Assembly (NCBI GenBank): GCA_934376955.1
Contig: CAKRPJ010000052.1
Coordinates: 1 to 13,058 of the forward strand
Direction: 5' to 3'
From: CAKRPJ01 sp934376955
GTDB taxonomy: Bacteria > Bacillota > Clostridia > Lachnospirales > Lachnospiraceae
Length of the DNA: 13,058 nucleotides
Of this stretch, positions 7,747 through 13,058 are shown piece by piece (the first letter of the stretch is position 1; each line of letters starts with the position of its first letter). The notes under the pieces are model-generated. The model was not told the DNA's origin, ran no database searches, and saw nothing but the letters and a program-made list of their open reading frames with translations. The position numbers and the translations under genes are program-made.

Positions 7747-7830
7747 CTGTTCCACGGCTTATTGCTTTCTATAATTGAAGCAGGGGACTTGCTTGATTCG
7801 GGTATAAATGTTTTTGGGGAGGTATTTGCA
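7747..7830 (+). promoter_or_regulatory. gyrA to amidohydrolase spacer with a possible weak promoter
   Basis: This 84-base gap has no terminator hairpin, so read-through from gyrA is possible. TATAAT at 7770-7775 is a perfect -10 hexamer, but the sequence 17 bases upstream (CTGTTC, 7747-7752) is a poor -35. The ribosome binding site GGGGAGG (7816-7822) stands 8 bases before the ATG at 7831 and decides that start over the in-frame TTG at 7762. Confidence 0.35.
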
Positions 7831-9288
7831 ATGTTTTCTAAAGAAGATGCATTAAAGGCAATCGACAGGGAAAAGGAATTTGTGTGCTGTGCCAGTGATA
7901 AGATCTGGGACAACCCGGAAACTGCTTTTCAGGAGTTCAAGTCAACAGAAATTCTTTGTGAGCTTCTGGAAAAAGAGGGGTTTGCGGTAGAAAAGAATCT
8001 GGCAGGAATCAAAACGGCATTTTCCGGAAGCTTTGGCCACGGAAGACCGGTCATCGGTCTTCTCGGAGAATTTGACGCGCTCTCCGGTTTAAGTCAGGAG
8101 TCGGAAAATACAAATAAGGTTCCTGTAGAGGAAGGTGCTCCGGGACACGGATGCGGTCATAATCTTCTGGGAGCGGGAGCTCTGGCAGCGGCAATTGCGG
8201 TAAAGGAGTATCTGGAAAAGAATCAGAAAGAGGGAACCGTAATCTATTTTGGATGCCCGGGAGAGGAAGGCGGCTCCGGAAAGAGCTTTATGGCCCGGGA
8301 CGGCGTATTTGATAAGCTGGACTGTGCGATCACATGGCACCCGAGTGACAGCAATCAGGTATCGGTAGGAAGTTCTCTTGCAAACTATCAGGTTATATAT
8401 CGTTATTACGGAACCGCAGCACATGCGGCAGCTTGTCCGGAAATGGGAAGAAGTGCTTTGGATGCAGTGGAGCTTATGAATACGGGAGTTCAGTATTTAA
8501 GAGAGCACATGATCCAGGAAGCGCGGATCCATTATGCAATTACCAATACCGGAGGTTATTCTCCGAATGTGGTACAGCCGTATGCAGAGGTGCTGTATCT
8601 GATCCGTGCACCCAAAAATGCACAGGTAAAGGAGCTGTTTGAGCGTGTCAATGACATTGCAAAGGGAGCTGCCCTGATGACCGGTACAAGAATGGAGATG
8701 CAGTTTGTAAAGGCATGCTCCAATCTGGTAGATAACACCGTTCTGGAAGAAATCCTTCAGAAAAATCTGGAAAGCATCGAGCGGGAGCCTTACACAGCAG
8801 AAGAACTAGATTTTGCTAAAAGAATCTCGGAAACATATGGAGGAAATAAGTTAGATATCCAGGAGCTTTTAAAACGATATGAGAAATCCAAAAAGAAGTC
8901 GGTAGAGGCGATCTTTACCGCACATAAGGATGATGTTCTCAGTGATTTTATCGTTCCGCTCATGGATGTGGAAACCGGCATGGCAGGTTCTACGGATGTA
9001 GGAGATGTGAGCTGGGTATGTCCTACAGCACAGATCAATACGGTAACAGATGCAGCGGGAACACCGGGACACTCGTGGCAGGAGGTAGCTCAGGGAAAAA
9101 GTTCAATTGCCCATAAAGGAATGCTGTTTGCCGGAAAGGTTATGGCAGGTGCCGTGATCGATCTGCTTGAAAATCAGGAGCTGATCGAGGAAGCCAAGGA
9201 GGAGTTGACAAAGAGGGTAGGAAGTGAAGGATATATTCCGCCGATCCCGAAGGATATCAGACCGATGGCAATCAATCCGAAAAAGTAA
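7831..9288 (+). CDS. M20-family amidohydrolase, AbgB-like
   Basis: This is a zinc-dependent amidase/peptidase of family M20D, closest in plan to the B subunit of p-aminobenzoyl-glutamate hydrolase; AbgB also has about 480 residues and this product has 485. Metal-site motifs are complete: GHGCGHNL with H106, C108 and H110, PGEEGG with E145/E146 as catalytic base and ligand, WHP with H170, and GTPGHSW with H414. The cysteine ligand is typical of the M20D branch. Residues of about 185-300 form the dimerisation domain inserted between the catalytic halves. No signal peptide is visible, so it is probably cytoplasmic. No abgA or abgT partner is nearby, so the substrate (an N-acyl or aryl amino acid such as a folate breakdown product) is inference. 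A strong terminator follows. Confidence 0.88.
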   Translation: MFSKEDALKAIDREKEFVCCASDKIWDNPETAFQEFKSTEILCELLEKEGFAVEKNLAGIKTAFSGSFGHGRPVIGLLGEFDALSGLSQESENTNKVPVEEGAPGHGCGHNLLGAGALAAAIAVKEYLEKNQKEGTVIYFGCPGEEGGSGKSFMARDGVFDKLDCAITWHPSDSNQVSVGSSLANYQVIYRYYGTAAHAAACPEMGRSALDAVELMNTGVQYLREHMIQEARIHYAITNTGGYSPNVVQPYAEVLYLIRAPKNAQVKELFERVNDIAKGAALMTGTRMEMQFVKACSNLVDNTVLEEILQKNLESIEREPYTAEELDFAKRISETYGGNKLDIQELLKRYEKSKKKSVEAIFTAHKDDVLSDFIVPLMDVETGMAGSTDVGDVSWVCPTAQINTVTDAAGTPGHSWQEVAQGKSSIAHKGMLFAGKVMAGAVIDLLENQELIEEAKEELTKRVGSEGYIPPIPKDIRPMAINPKK

Positions 9289-9303
9289 GGACAAATAATT
9301 TAA

Positions 9304-9359
9304 ATTGTGGAAAACCGCAGAAATTTTCTTGATTATTGTGGAAAAGCCTGCGGTTTTTT
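9304..9359 (+). terminator. Rho-independent terminator after the amidohydrolase
   Basis: A perfect 10-bp stem pairs AAAACCGCAG (9311-9320) with CTGCGGTTTT (9348-9357), running into T6 (9354-9359). An inner stem TTTTC (9324-9328) with GAAAA (9341-9345) shortens the loop to 12 bases. The direct repeat ATTGTGGAAAA (9304-9314, 9335-9345) overlaps it, and each copy includes a DnaA-box-like 9-mer. The amidohydrolase transcript should stop here, separating it from the yitT-fumarase group. Confidence 0.85.
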
Positions 9360-9360
9360 C

Positions 9361-9389
9361 TTGCGTAATTTGAGAATAGATACTAGAAT
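9361..9389 (+). promoter_or_regulatory. Promoter for the yitT-fumarase operon
   Basis: TTGCGT (9361-9366) is separated by exactly 17 bp from TAGAAT (9384-9389), one mismatch from the consensus -10. It lies just after the terminator and before a strong ribosome binding site. An inverted repeat, AATAGATA (9375-9382) and TATCTATT (9404-9411), brackets the -10 and start region and could be an operator. Confidence 0.55.
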
Positions 9390-9426
9390 GAATAGGGGAA
9401 AACTATCTATTTAGGGGAGGAAAAAA

Positions 9427-10269
9427 ATGAAGGGAAAAGAATATGTCAAAGAAGGCTTTTTAATTATACTGGGAAGCTTTATTGCGGCTTGTGCAATTTA
9501 TTTTTTCTTGGTACCGAGCCATGTGGCAATAGGAAGTGTCGGTGGTCTGGCAATTGTGCTCGAAAAATTTATTCCGCTTCGTCTTTCTGTCATCACATTT
9601 ATTCTTAATGCCCTGCTCCTTATCATCGGCTTTTTGTTTGTAGGTAAGGAGTTTGGATTTAAGACAATATGCACATCGCTGCTGATACCGATTATGATGG
9701 GCGGCCTTGAAATCGTATGTCCGGATAATTCAGCCATTATGGGGGATCCGTTCCTTGATTTGATCTTCTATATTTTTATTGTCAGCATCGGTCAGGCTGT
9801 CTTATTTTATTGCAATGCTTCTTCCGGTGGACTTGATATTGTCGGCAAGATCATCAATAAATATCTGCATGTTGAATTAGGGCAGGCCATAGCAGCATCA
9901 GGCATGTTCGTGTCCATGTTATCCATGCTGGTTTATGATAAAAAGAGCGTACTGCTTAGCTTTTTTGGAACGTATCTGAGCGGAATCGTTCTGGATCACT
10001 TTATATTTGGATTTAATATTAAAAAACGTGTCTGTATTATTTCCAAAAAGGAGGAGGAAATCGCAGACTTTATTCTTCATCAGCTGCACAGTGGAGCTAC
10101 AATTTATGAGGCGACAGGAGCTTATGATAATAAAGCACGTCGGGAGATCATTACGATCGTAAATAAGAGTGAATATTCCAAACTGATGAATTTTATGAAT
10201 AAGACAGATAAGGATGCGTTTATCACTGTGTATACAGTCAGTGAAATGTTATACCGTCCGAAAATATGA
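9427..10269 (+). CDS. YitT-family membrane protein (YitT domain plus DUF2179)
   Basis: This is a 280-residue integral membrane protein of the YitT family, whose biochemical role is not established. Hydrophobic segments appear at about residues 10-30, 53-73, 80-98, 108-128, 148-168 and 173-195. The loop ASSGGLDIVGKIINKY between the fourth and fifth is the family signature. After a basic KKR, a soluble domain (about 198-280) matches DUF2179, a small ferredoxin-like ligand-binding fold, with GATIYEATGAYDNKARREIITIV. The ATG is supported by AGGGGAGG seven bases upstream. It is followed within 10 to 22 bases by the fumarase alpha gene, so the two are probably co-transcribed. Whether the pairing means dicarboxylate transport or is incidental cannot be told. 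Confidence 0.9.
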   Translation: MKGKEYVKEGFLIILGSFIAACAIYFFLVPSHVAIGSVGGLAIVLEKFIPLRLSVITFILNALLLIIGFLFVGKEFGFKTICTSLLIPIMMGGLEIVCPDNSAIMGDPFLDLIFYIFIVSIGQAVLFYCNASSGGLDIVGKIINKYLHVELGQAIAASGMFVSMLSMLVYDKKSVLLSFFGTYLSGIVLDHFIFGFNIKKRVCIISKKEEEIADFILHQLHSGATIYEATGAYDNKARREIITIVNKSEYSKLMNFMNKTDKDAFITVYTVSEMLYRPKI

Positions 10270-10291
10270 TGGGGAAAGGATGATAGAGATC

Positions 10292-11134
10292 ATGAGAGAA
10301 ATTTCTGTAAATGAAATATCAAAGAATATTAAAGAAATGTGCATTCAGGCAAACCACTTCCTTTCTGAGGATATGAGATGTGCATTCAGAGAGGCAGAAC
10401 AGAAAGAAAAATCTCCGTTAGGCAGACAGATATTAGATCAGCTGGAAGAAAATCTTAAGATCGCTGGGGAAGATATGATACCGATCTGTCAGGATACCGG
10501 AATGGCCGTAGTATTTTTAAAGGTTGGACAGGAAGTTCATTTTGTTGATGGAAATATTACGGATGCAGTAAATGAAGGAGTCCGCCAGGGATATGTGGAA
10601 GGATATCTGAGAAAATCTGTTGTAAAGGATCCGATCGAACGGATAAATACAGGGGATAATACGCCGGCCGTGATCCACTACGAGCTTACAGCCGGAGATC
10701 AGGTGGAAATCACGGTAGCTCCTAAGGGCTTTGGAAGTGAGAACATGAGCCGAGTATTTATGTTGAAACCGGCTGACGGGATCGAGGGAGTAAAGGAAGC
10801 GATCCTTTCAGCAGTAAAGGATGCAGGTCCGAATGCGTGTCCTCCGATGGTGGTAGGCGTAGGAATCGGCGGAACGTTTGAAAAATGTGCGTTGATGGCA
10901 AAGCATGCACTGACCCGGGATGGAGCAGAGGAATCCCCGGTTGCTTATGTCAGGGAGCTGGAAAAGGAAATGCTGGAAAAAATCAATTGTCTTGGAATAG
11001 GTCCCGGTGGACTTGGCGGAACGATGACTGCTTTTAAAGTAAATATTGAAACATATCCGACACATATAGCCGGTCTCCCGGTAGCCGTTAATATCTGTTG
11101 TCATGTGAACAGGCATATTCATCGCGTCATCTAG
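10292..11134 (+). CDS. Fumarate hydratase class I, alpha subunit
   Basis: This is the catalytic, iron-sulfur-binding subunit of the two-subunit class I fumarase, which interconverts fumarate and malate (TtdA/FumA N-terminal family; L-tartrate dehydratase is the main alternative). The three cysteines expected to hold the [4Fe-4S] cluster are C66 in MIPICQDTGM, C183 in GPNACPPM and C199 in GTFEKCAL. GIGPGGLGG follows near the end. The start at 10292 gives MREISVNEISK and 280 residues, the usual family length, with AAAGGA 11 bases upstream. An in-frame ATG at 10280 would add MIEI and is a real alternative; longer starts reach back into yitT and are unlikely. The beta subunit follows after 16 bases. 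The cluster type implies oxygen sensitivity and fits an anaerobe. Confidence 0.92.
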   Translation: MREISVNEISKNIKEMCIQANHFLSEDMRCAFREAEQKEKSPLGRQILDQLEENLKIAGEDMIPICQDTGMAVVFLKVGQEVHFVDGNITDAVNEGVRQGYVEGYLRKSVVKDPIERINTGDNTPAVIHYELTAGDQVEITVAPKGFGSENMSRVFMLKPADGIEGVKEAILSAVKDAGPNACPPMVVGVGIGGTFEKCALMAKHALTRDGAEESPVAYVRELEKEMLEKINCLGIGPGGLGGTMTAFKVNIETYPTHIAGLPVAVNICCHVNRHIHRVI

Positions 11135-11150
11135 CGGAGGAGGAATAAAA

Positions 11151-11711
11151 ATGGAAAAACATATACAGGTACCGATCAGCAGAGAAGATGCTCGAAATCT
11201 GAAGTCAGGAGATTATGTTTATCTTACAGGAACAATCTATACTGCTCGTGATGCAGCACATAAAAGAATGCAGGAGGCACTGGATTCAGGGGCAGAGCTT
11301 CCGATCGATCCGGATAGAAATGTGATCTACTATATGGGACCATCTCCGGCAAGGGAGGGACGTCCGATCGGTTCAGCAGGTCCCACCACCGCCAGCCGTA
11401 TGGATAAATATGCTCCTCGGCTTTTAGATCTCGGACTGGGTGCGATGATCGGAAAAGGAAAAAGAAATCAAAACGTAATCGATGCCATCGTCAGAAATGG
11501 ATCTGTGTATTTTGCAGCAGTCGGTGGGGCAGGAGCGCTTCTTTCTAAATGTATTTTAAAATCAGATGTGATCGCTTATGAAGATCTGGGAGCAGAAGCG
11601 ATAAGAAAACTGGAAGTAAAAGATTTTCCGGTGATCGTTGTGATCGATTCAGAGGGAAATAATTTATACGAAACAGCAGTTAAAAAATACGCAGTAAACA
11701 TAGAAAAATAA
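11151..11711 (+). CDS. Fumarate hydratase class I, beta subunit
   Basis: This is the C-terminal (beta) subunit of the same class I fumarase, which completes the substrate pocket. The 186-residue product has the family motifs GTIYTARDAAHKRM (about residues 27-40), YMGPSPAREGRPIGSAGPTT (from about 61), SRMDKYAP, IGKGKR and YEDLGAEAIRKLEVKDFPV near the end. The ribosome binding site GGAGGAGG (11136-11143) is very strong and lies 7 bases before the ATG. In enterobacteria FumA and FumB carry both parts in one chain; the split arrangement is common in Clostridia and archaea. As with alpha, tartrate dehydratase activity cannot be excluded by sequence alone, but fumarase is more likely as a lone pair outside a tartrate cluster. 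Confidence 0.93.
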   Translation: MEKHIQVPISREDARNLKSGDYVYLTGTIYTARDAAHKRMQEALDSGAELPIDPDRNVIYYMGPSPAREGRPIGSAGPTTASRMDKYAPRLLDLGLGAMIGKGKRNQNVIDAIVRNGSVYFAAVGGAGALLSKCILKSDVIAYEDLGAEAIRKLEVKDFPVIVVIDSEGNNLYETAVKKYAVNIEK

Positions 11712-11727
11712 CAAACATAAATTCAGG

Positions 11728-11758
11728 CCTCAGACGGATCAGGAATATCCGTCTGAGG
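11728..11758 (+). terminator. 12-bp hairpin without U-tract after the fumarase genes
   Basis: CCTCAGACGGAT (11728-11739) pairs perfectly with ATCCGTCTGAGG (11747-11758) around a 7-base loop. No T-run follows on either strand; the downstream sequence is purine-rich (AAAGGGATAG). It could be a U-independent terminator, a 3' end stabiliser of the fumarase mRNA, or a barrier that lowers plsC expression. The hairpin itself is certain, its role is not. Confidence 0.5.
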
Positions 11759-11783
11759 AAAGGGATAGAATAAGGACAAGTGC

Positions 11784-12497
11784 ATGAGAAGAATAGCATA
11801 TATGGTGGTAAAGAATCTTTTCAGGATCCCGGCATGGTTTTATAAGCTATACAAATTCGGAAAAGAAAACGATACGCATACTGAGCAGGAACGGTATGAC
11901 TTTTTGAGAAATGTCGTAAAACAGGTCAATAAAAGCGGGCATGTGACGATCGAAGCATCCGGTATTTCCAATCTCCCGGAGGAGAATGGCTTTATTCTGT
12001 TCCCAAATCATCAGGGACTATTTGATGTTCTGGCAATTATCGAGGCAGATCCGCATCCGTTTGGAGTAGTTGTTAAGAAGGAGGCTGCGAATATCATTCT
12101 GGTCAAACAGGTAGTAAAGCTTCTTCGCGGACTTGCGATGGATCGGCAGGATACCAGATCTGCGTTGAAACTGATCAATCAAATGACAGAAGAAGTAAAG
12201 CAAGGAAGAAATTATGTGATCTTTCCGGAAGGAACGAGGAGCAGAAAGGGAAATGAGATTCTGGAGTTCAAGGCAGGAACCTTCAAAAGTGCGGTCAATG
12301 CGAAATGCCCGATCGTTCCGGTTGCCCTGATCGACAGCTTTAAACCATTTGACACTCCATCGATAAAACAGGAAACCGTTCAGGTCCATTTTCTTGAGCC
12401 GATTCCGTACTCACAATATATGGGATTAAAAACAACAGAAATAGCACATATTGTTCACGATAGGATCCAAGCTAAAATTGATAATCAGATAAAGTAA
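11784..12497 (+). CDS. plsC: 1-acyl-sn-glycerol-3-phosphate acyltransferase (PlsC family)
   Basis: This enzyme acylates lysophosphatidic acid to phosphatidic acid at the membrane, the second acylation step of phospholipid synthesis. The 237-residue product has the LPLAT motifs: block I NHQGLFD with H76 and D81 (HX4D catalytic pair), block III FPEGTRSRKG at 147-156, and block IV VPVALIDSF near 180. The hydrophobic, basic N-terminus (MRRIAYMVVKNLFRIPAWFY) probably anchors it to the inner membrane face. The ATG is preceded by AAGGA with 7 bases of spacing. No clear promoter is seen in the short gap before it, so it may be read from the fumarase transcript through the hairpin at 11728. Acyl-donor preference cannot be told from the sequence. 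Confidence 0.93.
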   Translation: MRRIAYMVVKNLFRIPAWFYKLYKFGKENDTHTEQERYDFLRNVVKQVNKSGHVTIEASGISNLPEENGFILFPNHQGLFDVLAIIEADPHPFGVVVKKEAANIILVKQVVKLLRGLAMDRQDTRSALKLINQMTEEVKQGRNYVIFPEGTRSRKGNEILEFKAGTFKSAVNAKCPIVPVALIDSFKPFDTPSIKQETVQVHFLEPIPYSQYMGLKTTEIAHIVHDRIQAKIDNQIK

Positions 12498-12525
12498 ATG
12501 GATTGAAAAAATATGTAAAAATCAG

Positions 12526-12554
12526 TTGACAAATGCGTGGTTCCCTTGTATAAT
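12526..12554 (+). promoter_or_regulatory. Consensus sigma-A promoter for tRNA-Ser
   Basis: TTGACA (12526-12531) and TATAAT (12549-12554) are both perfect and separated by exactly 17 bp, the strongest promoter in the window. It lies just after plsC and about 60 bases before the mature tRNA. The transcribed leader holds two small hairpins, at 12566-12581 and 12596-12614. Confidence 0.9.
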
Positions 12555-12614
12555 AATCCATGCATCTGGCAATTGTGCCGGAATTTAATAAATAGTTATT
12601 AGCTACGGTAATAA

Positions 12615-12702
12615 GGAGAAATACTCAAGAGGCCGAAGAGGCGCCCCTGCTAAGGGTGTAGGTCGGGAAACCGGCGCGAGGGTTCAAATCCCTCTTTCTC
12701 CG
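12615..12702 (+). tRNA. tRNA-Ser (anticodon GCU)
   Basis: The cloverleaf is complete. The acceptor GGAGAAA (12615-12621) pairs with TTTCTCC (12695-12701), discriminator G at 12702. The D arm is CTC/GAG. The anticodon stem CGCCC/GGGTG encloses the loop CTGCTAA, with anticodon GCT at 12649-12651, reading AGC and AGU. A long variable arm (GTCGG-GAAA-CCGGC, about 12662-12675) marks class II, as expected for serine. The T arm is GAGGG/CCCTC with TTCAAAT. The genome does not encode the 3' CCA here (the next bases are CTC), so it must be added by the nucleotidyltransferase. Confidence 0.96.
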
Positions 12703-12754
12703 CTCATCTGGTTTGAAATCAAAAAAGAAATTCAAAAAAAGATGAAAAAAGTTG
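12703..12754 (+). promoter_or_regulatory. A-rich spacer between tRNA-Ser and the rRNA promoter (possible UP element)
   Basis: After the tRNA comes a nested inverted repeat, TCATCT (12704-12709) with AGATGA (12740-12745) and TTTGAA (12712-12717) with TTCAAA (12731-12736). It contains A6, A7 and A6 runs but no T-run typical of a terminator. The A-tracts end just upstream of the rRNA -35, the position of a UP element for the RNA polymerase alpha subunits. Whether the tRNA transcript ends here is unclear. Confidence 0.4.
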
Positions 12755-12783
12755 TTGACAAACAGAAACACTTATGATAAGAT
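12755..12783 (+). promoter_or_regulatory. rRNA operon promoter
   Basis: TTGACA (12755-12760) is perfect and lies 17 bp from TAAGAT (12778-12783). TGA directly before that hexamer gives an extended -10 (TGn). Together with the upstream A-tracts this is a typical strong rRNA promoter. Transcription should begin near 12788-12790, giving a leader of about 190 bases. Confidence 0.8.
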
Positions 12784-12787
12784 ATCA

Positions 12788-12980
12788 GAGTTGCTTCTGA
12801 AAAACAACAACGAAGCACAAAGAACATTGAAAACTGAACAGTATGTAAAACCCTGAAAATTCTTATAAAAATGGTCTTTGGTTAGACCATGAATGAGAAC
12901 ATTCAGAACAAAACCTAAACAAAACAGTAGAACGGTTTAAAATTAGCCAAGCTAAATTTTGAACTTGGATACAAACACTT
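12788..12980 (+). other. 16S rRNA leader with boxA-like element and hairpins
   Basis: This non-coding leader carries GAACATTGAAAACTGAACAG (12822-12841), resembling the boxA antitermination signal before Firmicutes rRNA genes. Two adjacent hairpins follow: ATGGTCT/AGACCAT (12871-12877 with 12884-12890) and GAATG/CATTC (12891-12895 with 12900-12904). A third, TTAGC/GCTAA (12943-12947 with 12951-12955), lies before the mature 16S end. These probably bind Nus factors and guide RNase III processing; the partner strand of the processing stem would be beyond 16S, outside the window. No open frame with a ribosome binding site was found. Confidence 0.6.

Positions 12981-13058
<78 letters not shown>

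Noticed and set aside
7762..7830. TTG start for the amidohydrolase 23 codons upstream
   Set aside because: No ribosome binding site at 7762, while GGGGAGG stands 8 bases before the ATG at 7831 and the product then matches the family length.
9289..9426. Riboswitch or T-box before yitT
   Set aside because: The gap is fully explained by a simple terminator, a promoter and a ribosome binding site; no known aptamer core is visible.
10214..10291. Longer start for fumarase alpha inside the yitT end
   Set aside because: It would overlap yitT by 56 bases and add a tail absent from the family; 10292 (or 10280) fits better.
12704..12745. Rho-independent terminator after tRNA-Ser
   Set aside because: An inverted repeat is present but the stem is interrupted, the loop is long and A-rich and no T-run follows; kept only as an A-rich spacer.

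Overview
The window is a chromosomal replication-origin region of a low-GC, anaerobic Firmicute, most likely a Clostridia member of the Lachnospiraceae type. That placement rests on the order dnaA-dnaN-yaaA-recF-gyrB-gyrA, strong GGAGG ribosome binding sites, an oxygen-sensitive two-subunit [4Fe-4S] fumarase, a tRNA gene without encoded CCA, and the first 78 bases of a Firmicutes-like 16S rRNA. The genus cannot be fixed from this much 16S. Every supported gene lies on the + strand, so everything to the right of oriC is co-directional with a fork moving right.

Layout. 1-524 is the 3' end of dnaA (AAA+ lid and DNA-binding domain IV). 525-798 is a non-coding origin with DnaA boxes on the left, then three ATTAACA motifs, a GC cluster, a short CTA-CTA trinucleotide run resembling DnaA-trios, and an AT-rich candidate unwinding element. 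799-7746 is a tight block of dnaN, yaaA (S4 domain), recF, gyrB and gyrA; recF and gyrB overlap by ATGA. 7831-9288 is a lone AbgB-like M20 amidohydrolase, possibly read through from gyrA and closed by a strong terminator. 9427-11711 holds a YitT-family membrane protein and the alpha and beta subunits of a class I fumarate hydratase behind their own promoter. A 12-bp hairpin without a U-tract separates these from plsC (11784-12497). From 12526 come a perfect-consensus promoter, tRNA-Ser(GCU), a second promoter with an A-rich upstream region, a structured rRNA leader with a boxA-like element, and the 5' end of 16S rRNA at the right edge.

How the genes fit together. DnaA, the origin, the sliding clamp, RecF and DNA gyrase form the ancestral initiation, processivity, gap-repair and supercoiling set. 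The tRNA and rRNA operon lie about 12 kb from oriC, where gene dosage is high during fast growth. The amidohydrolase, YitT protein, fumarase and PlsC are housekeeping or metabolic genes with no evident link to replication.

Three start codons were placed by ribosome binding site: gyrA at 5254, the amidohydrolase at 7831 and fumarase alpha at 10292. I found no phage, transposon, CRISPR, toxin-antitoxin or defence-system genes and no convincing undescribed multigene system. The points most worth a second look are the fine structure of the origin, two DnaA-box sequences inside the terminator at 9304-9359, and the native glycine at the GyrA quinolone-contact position.
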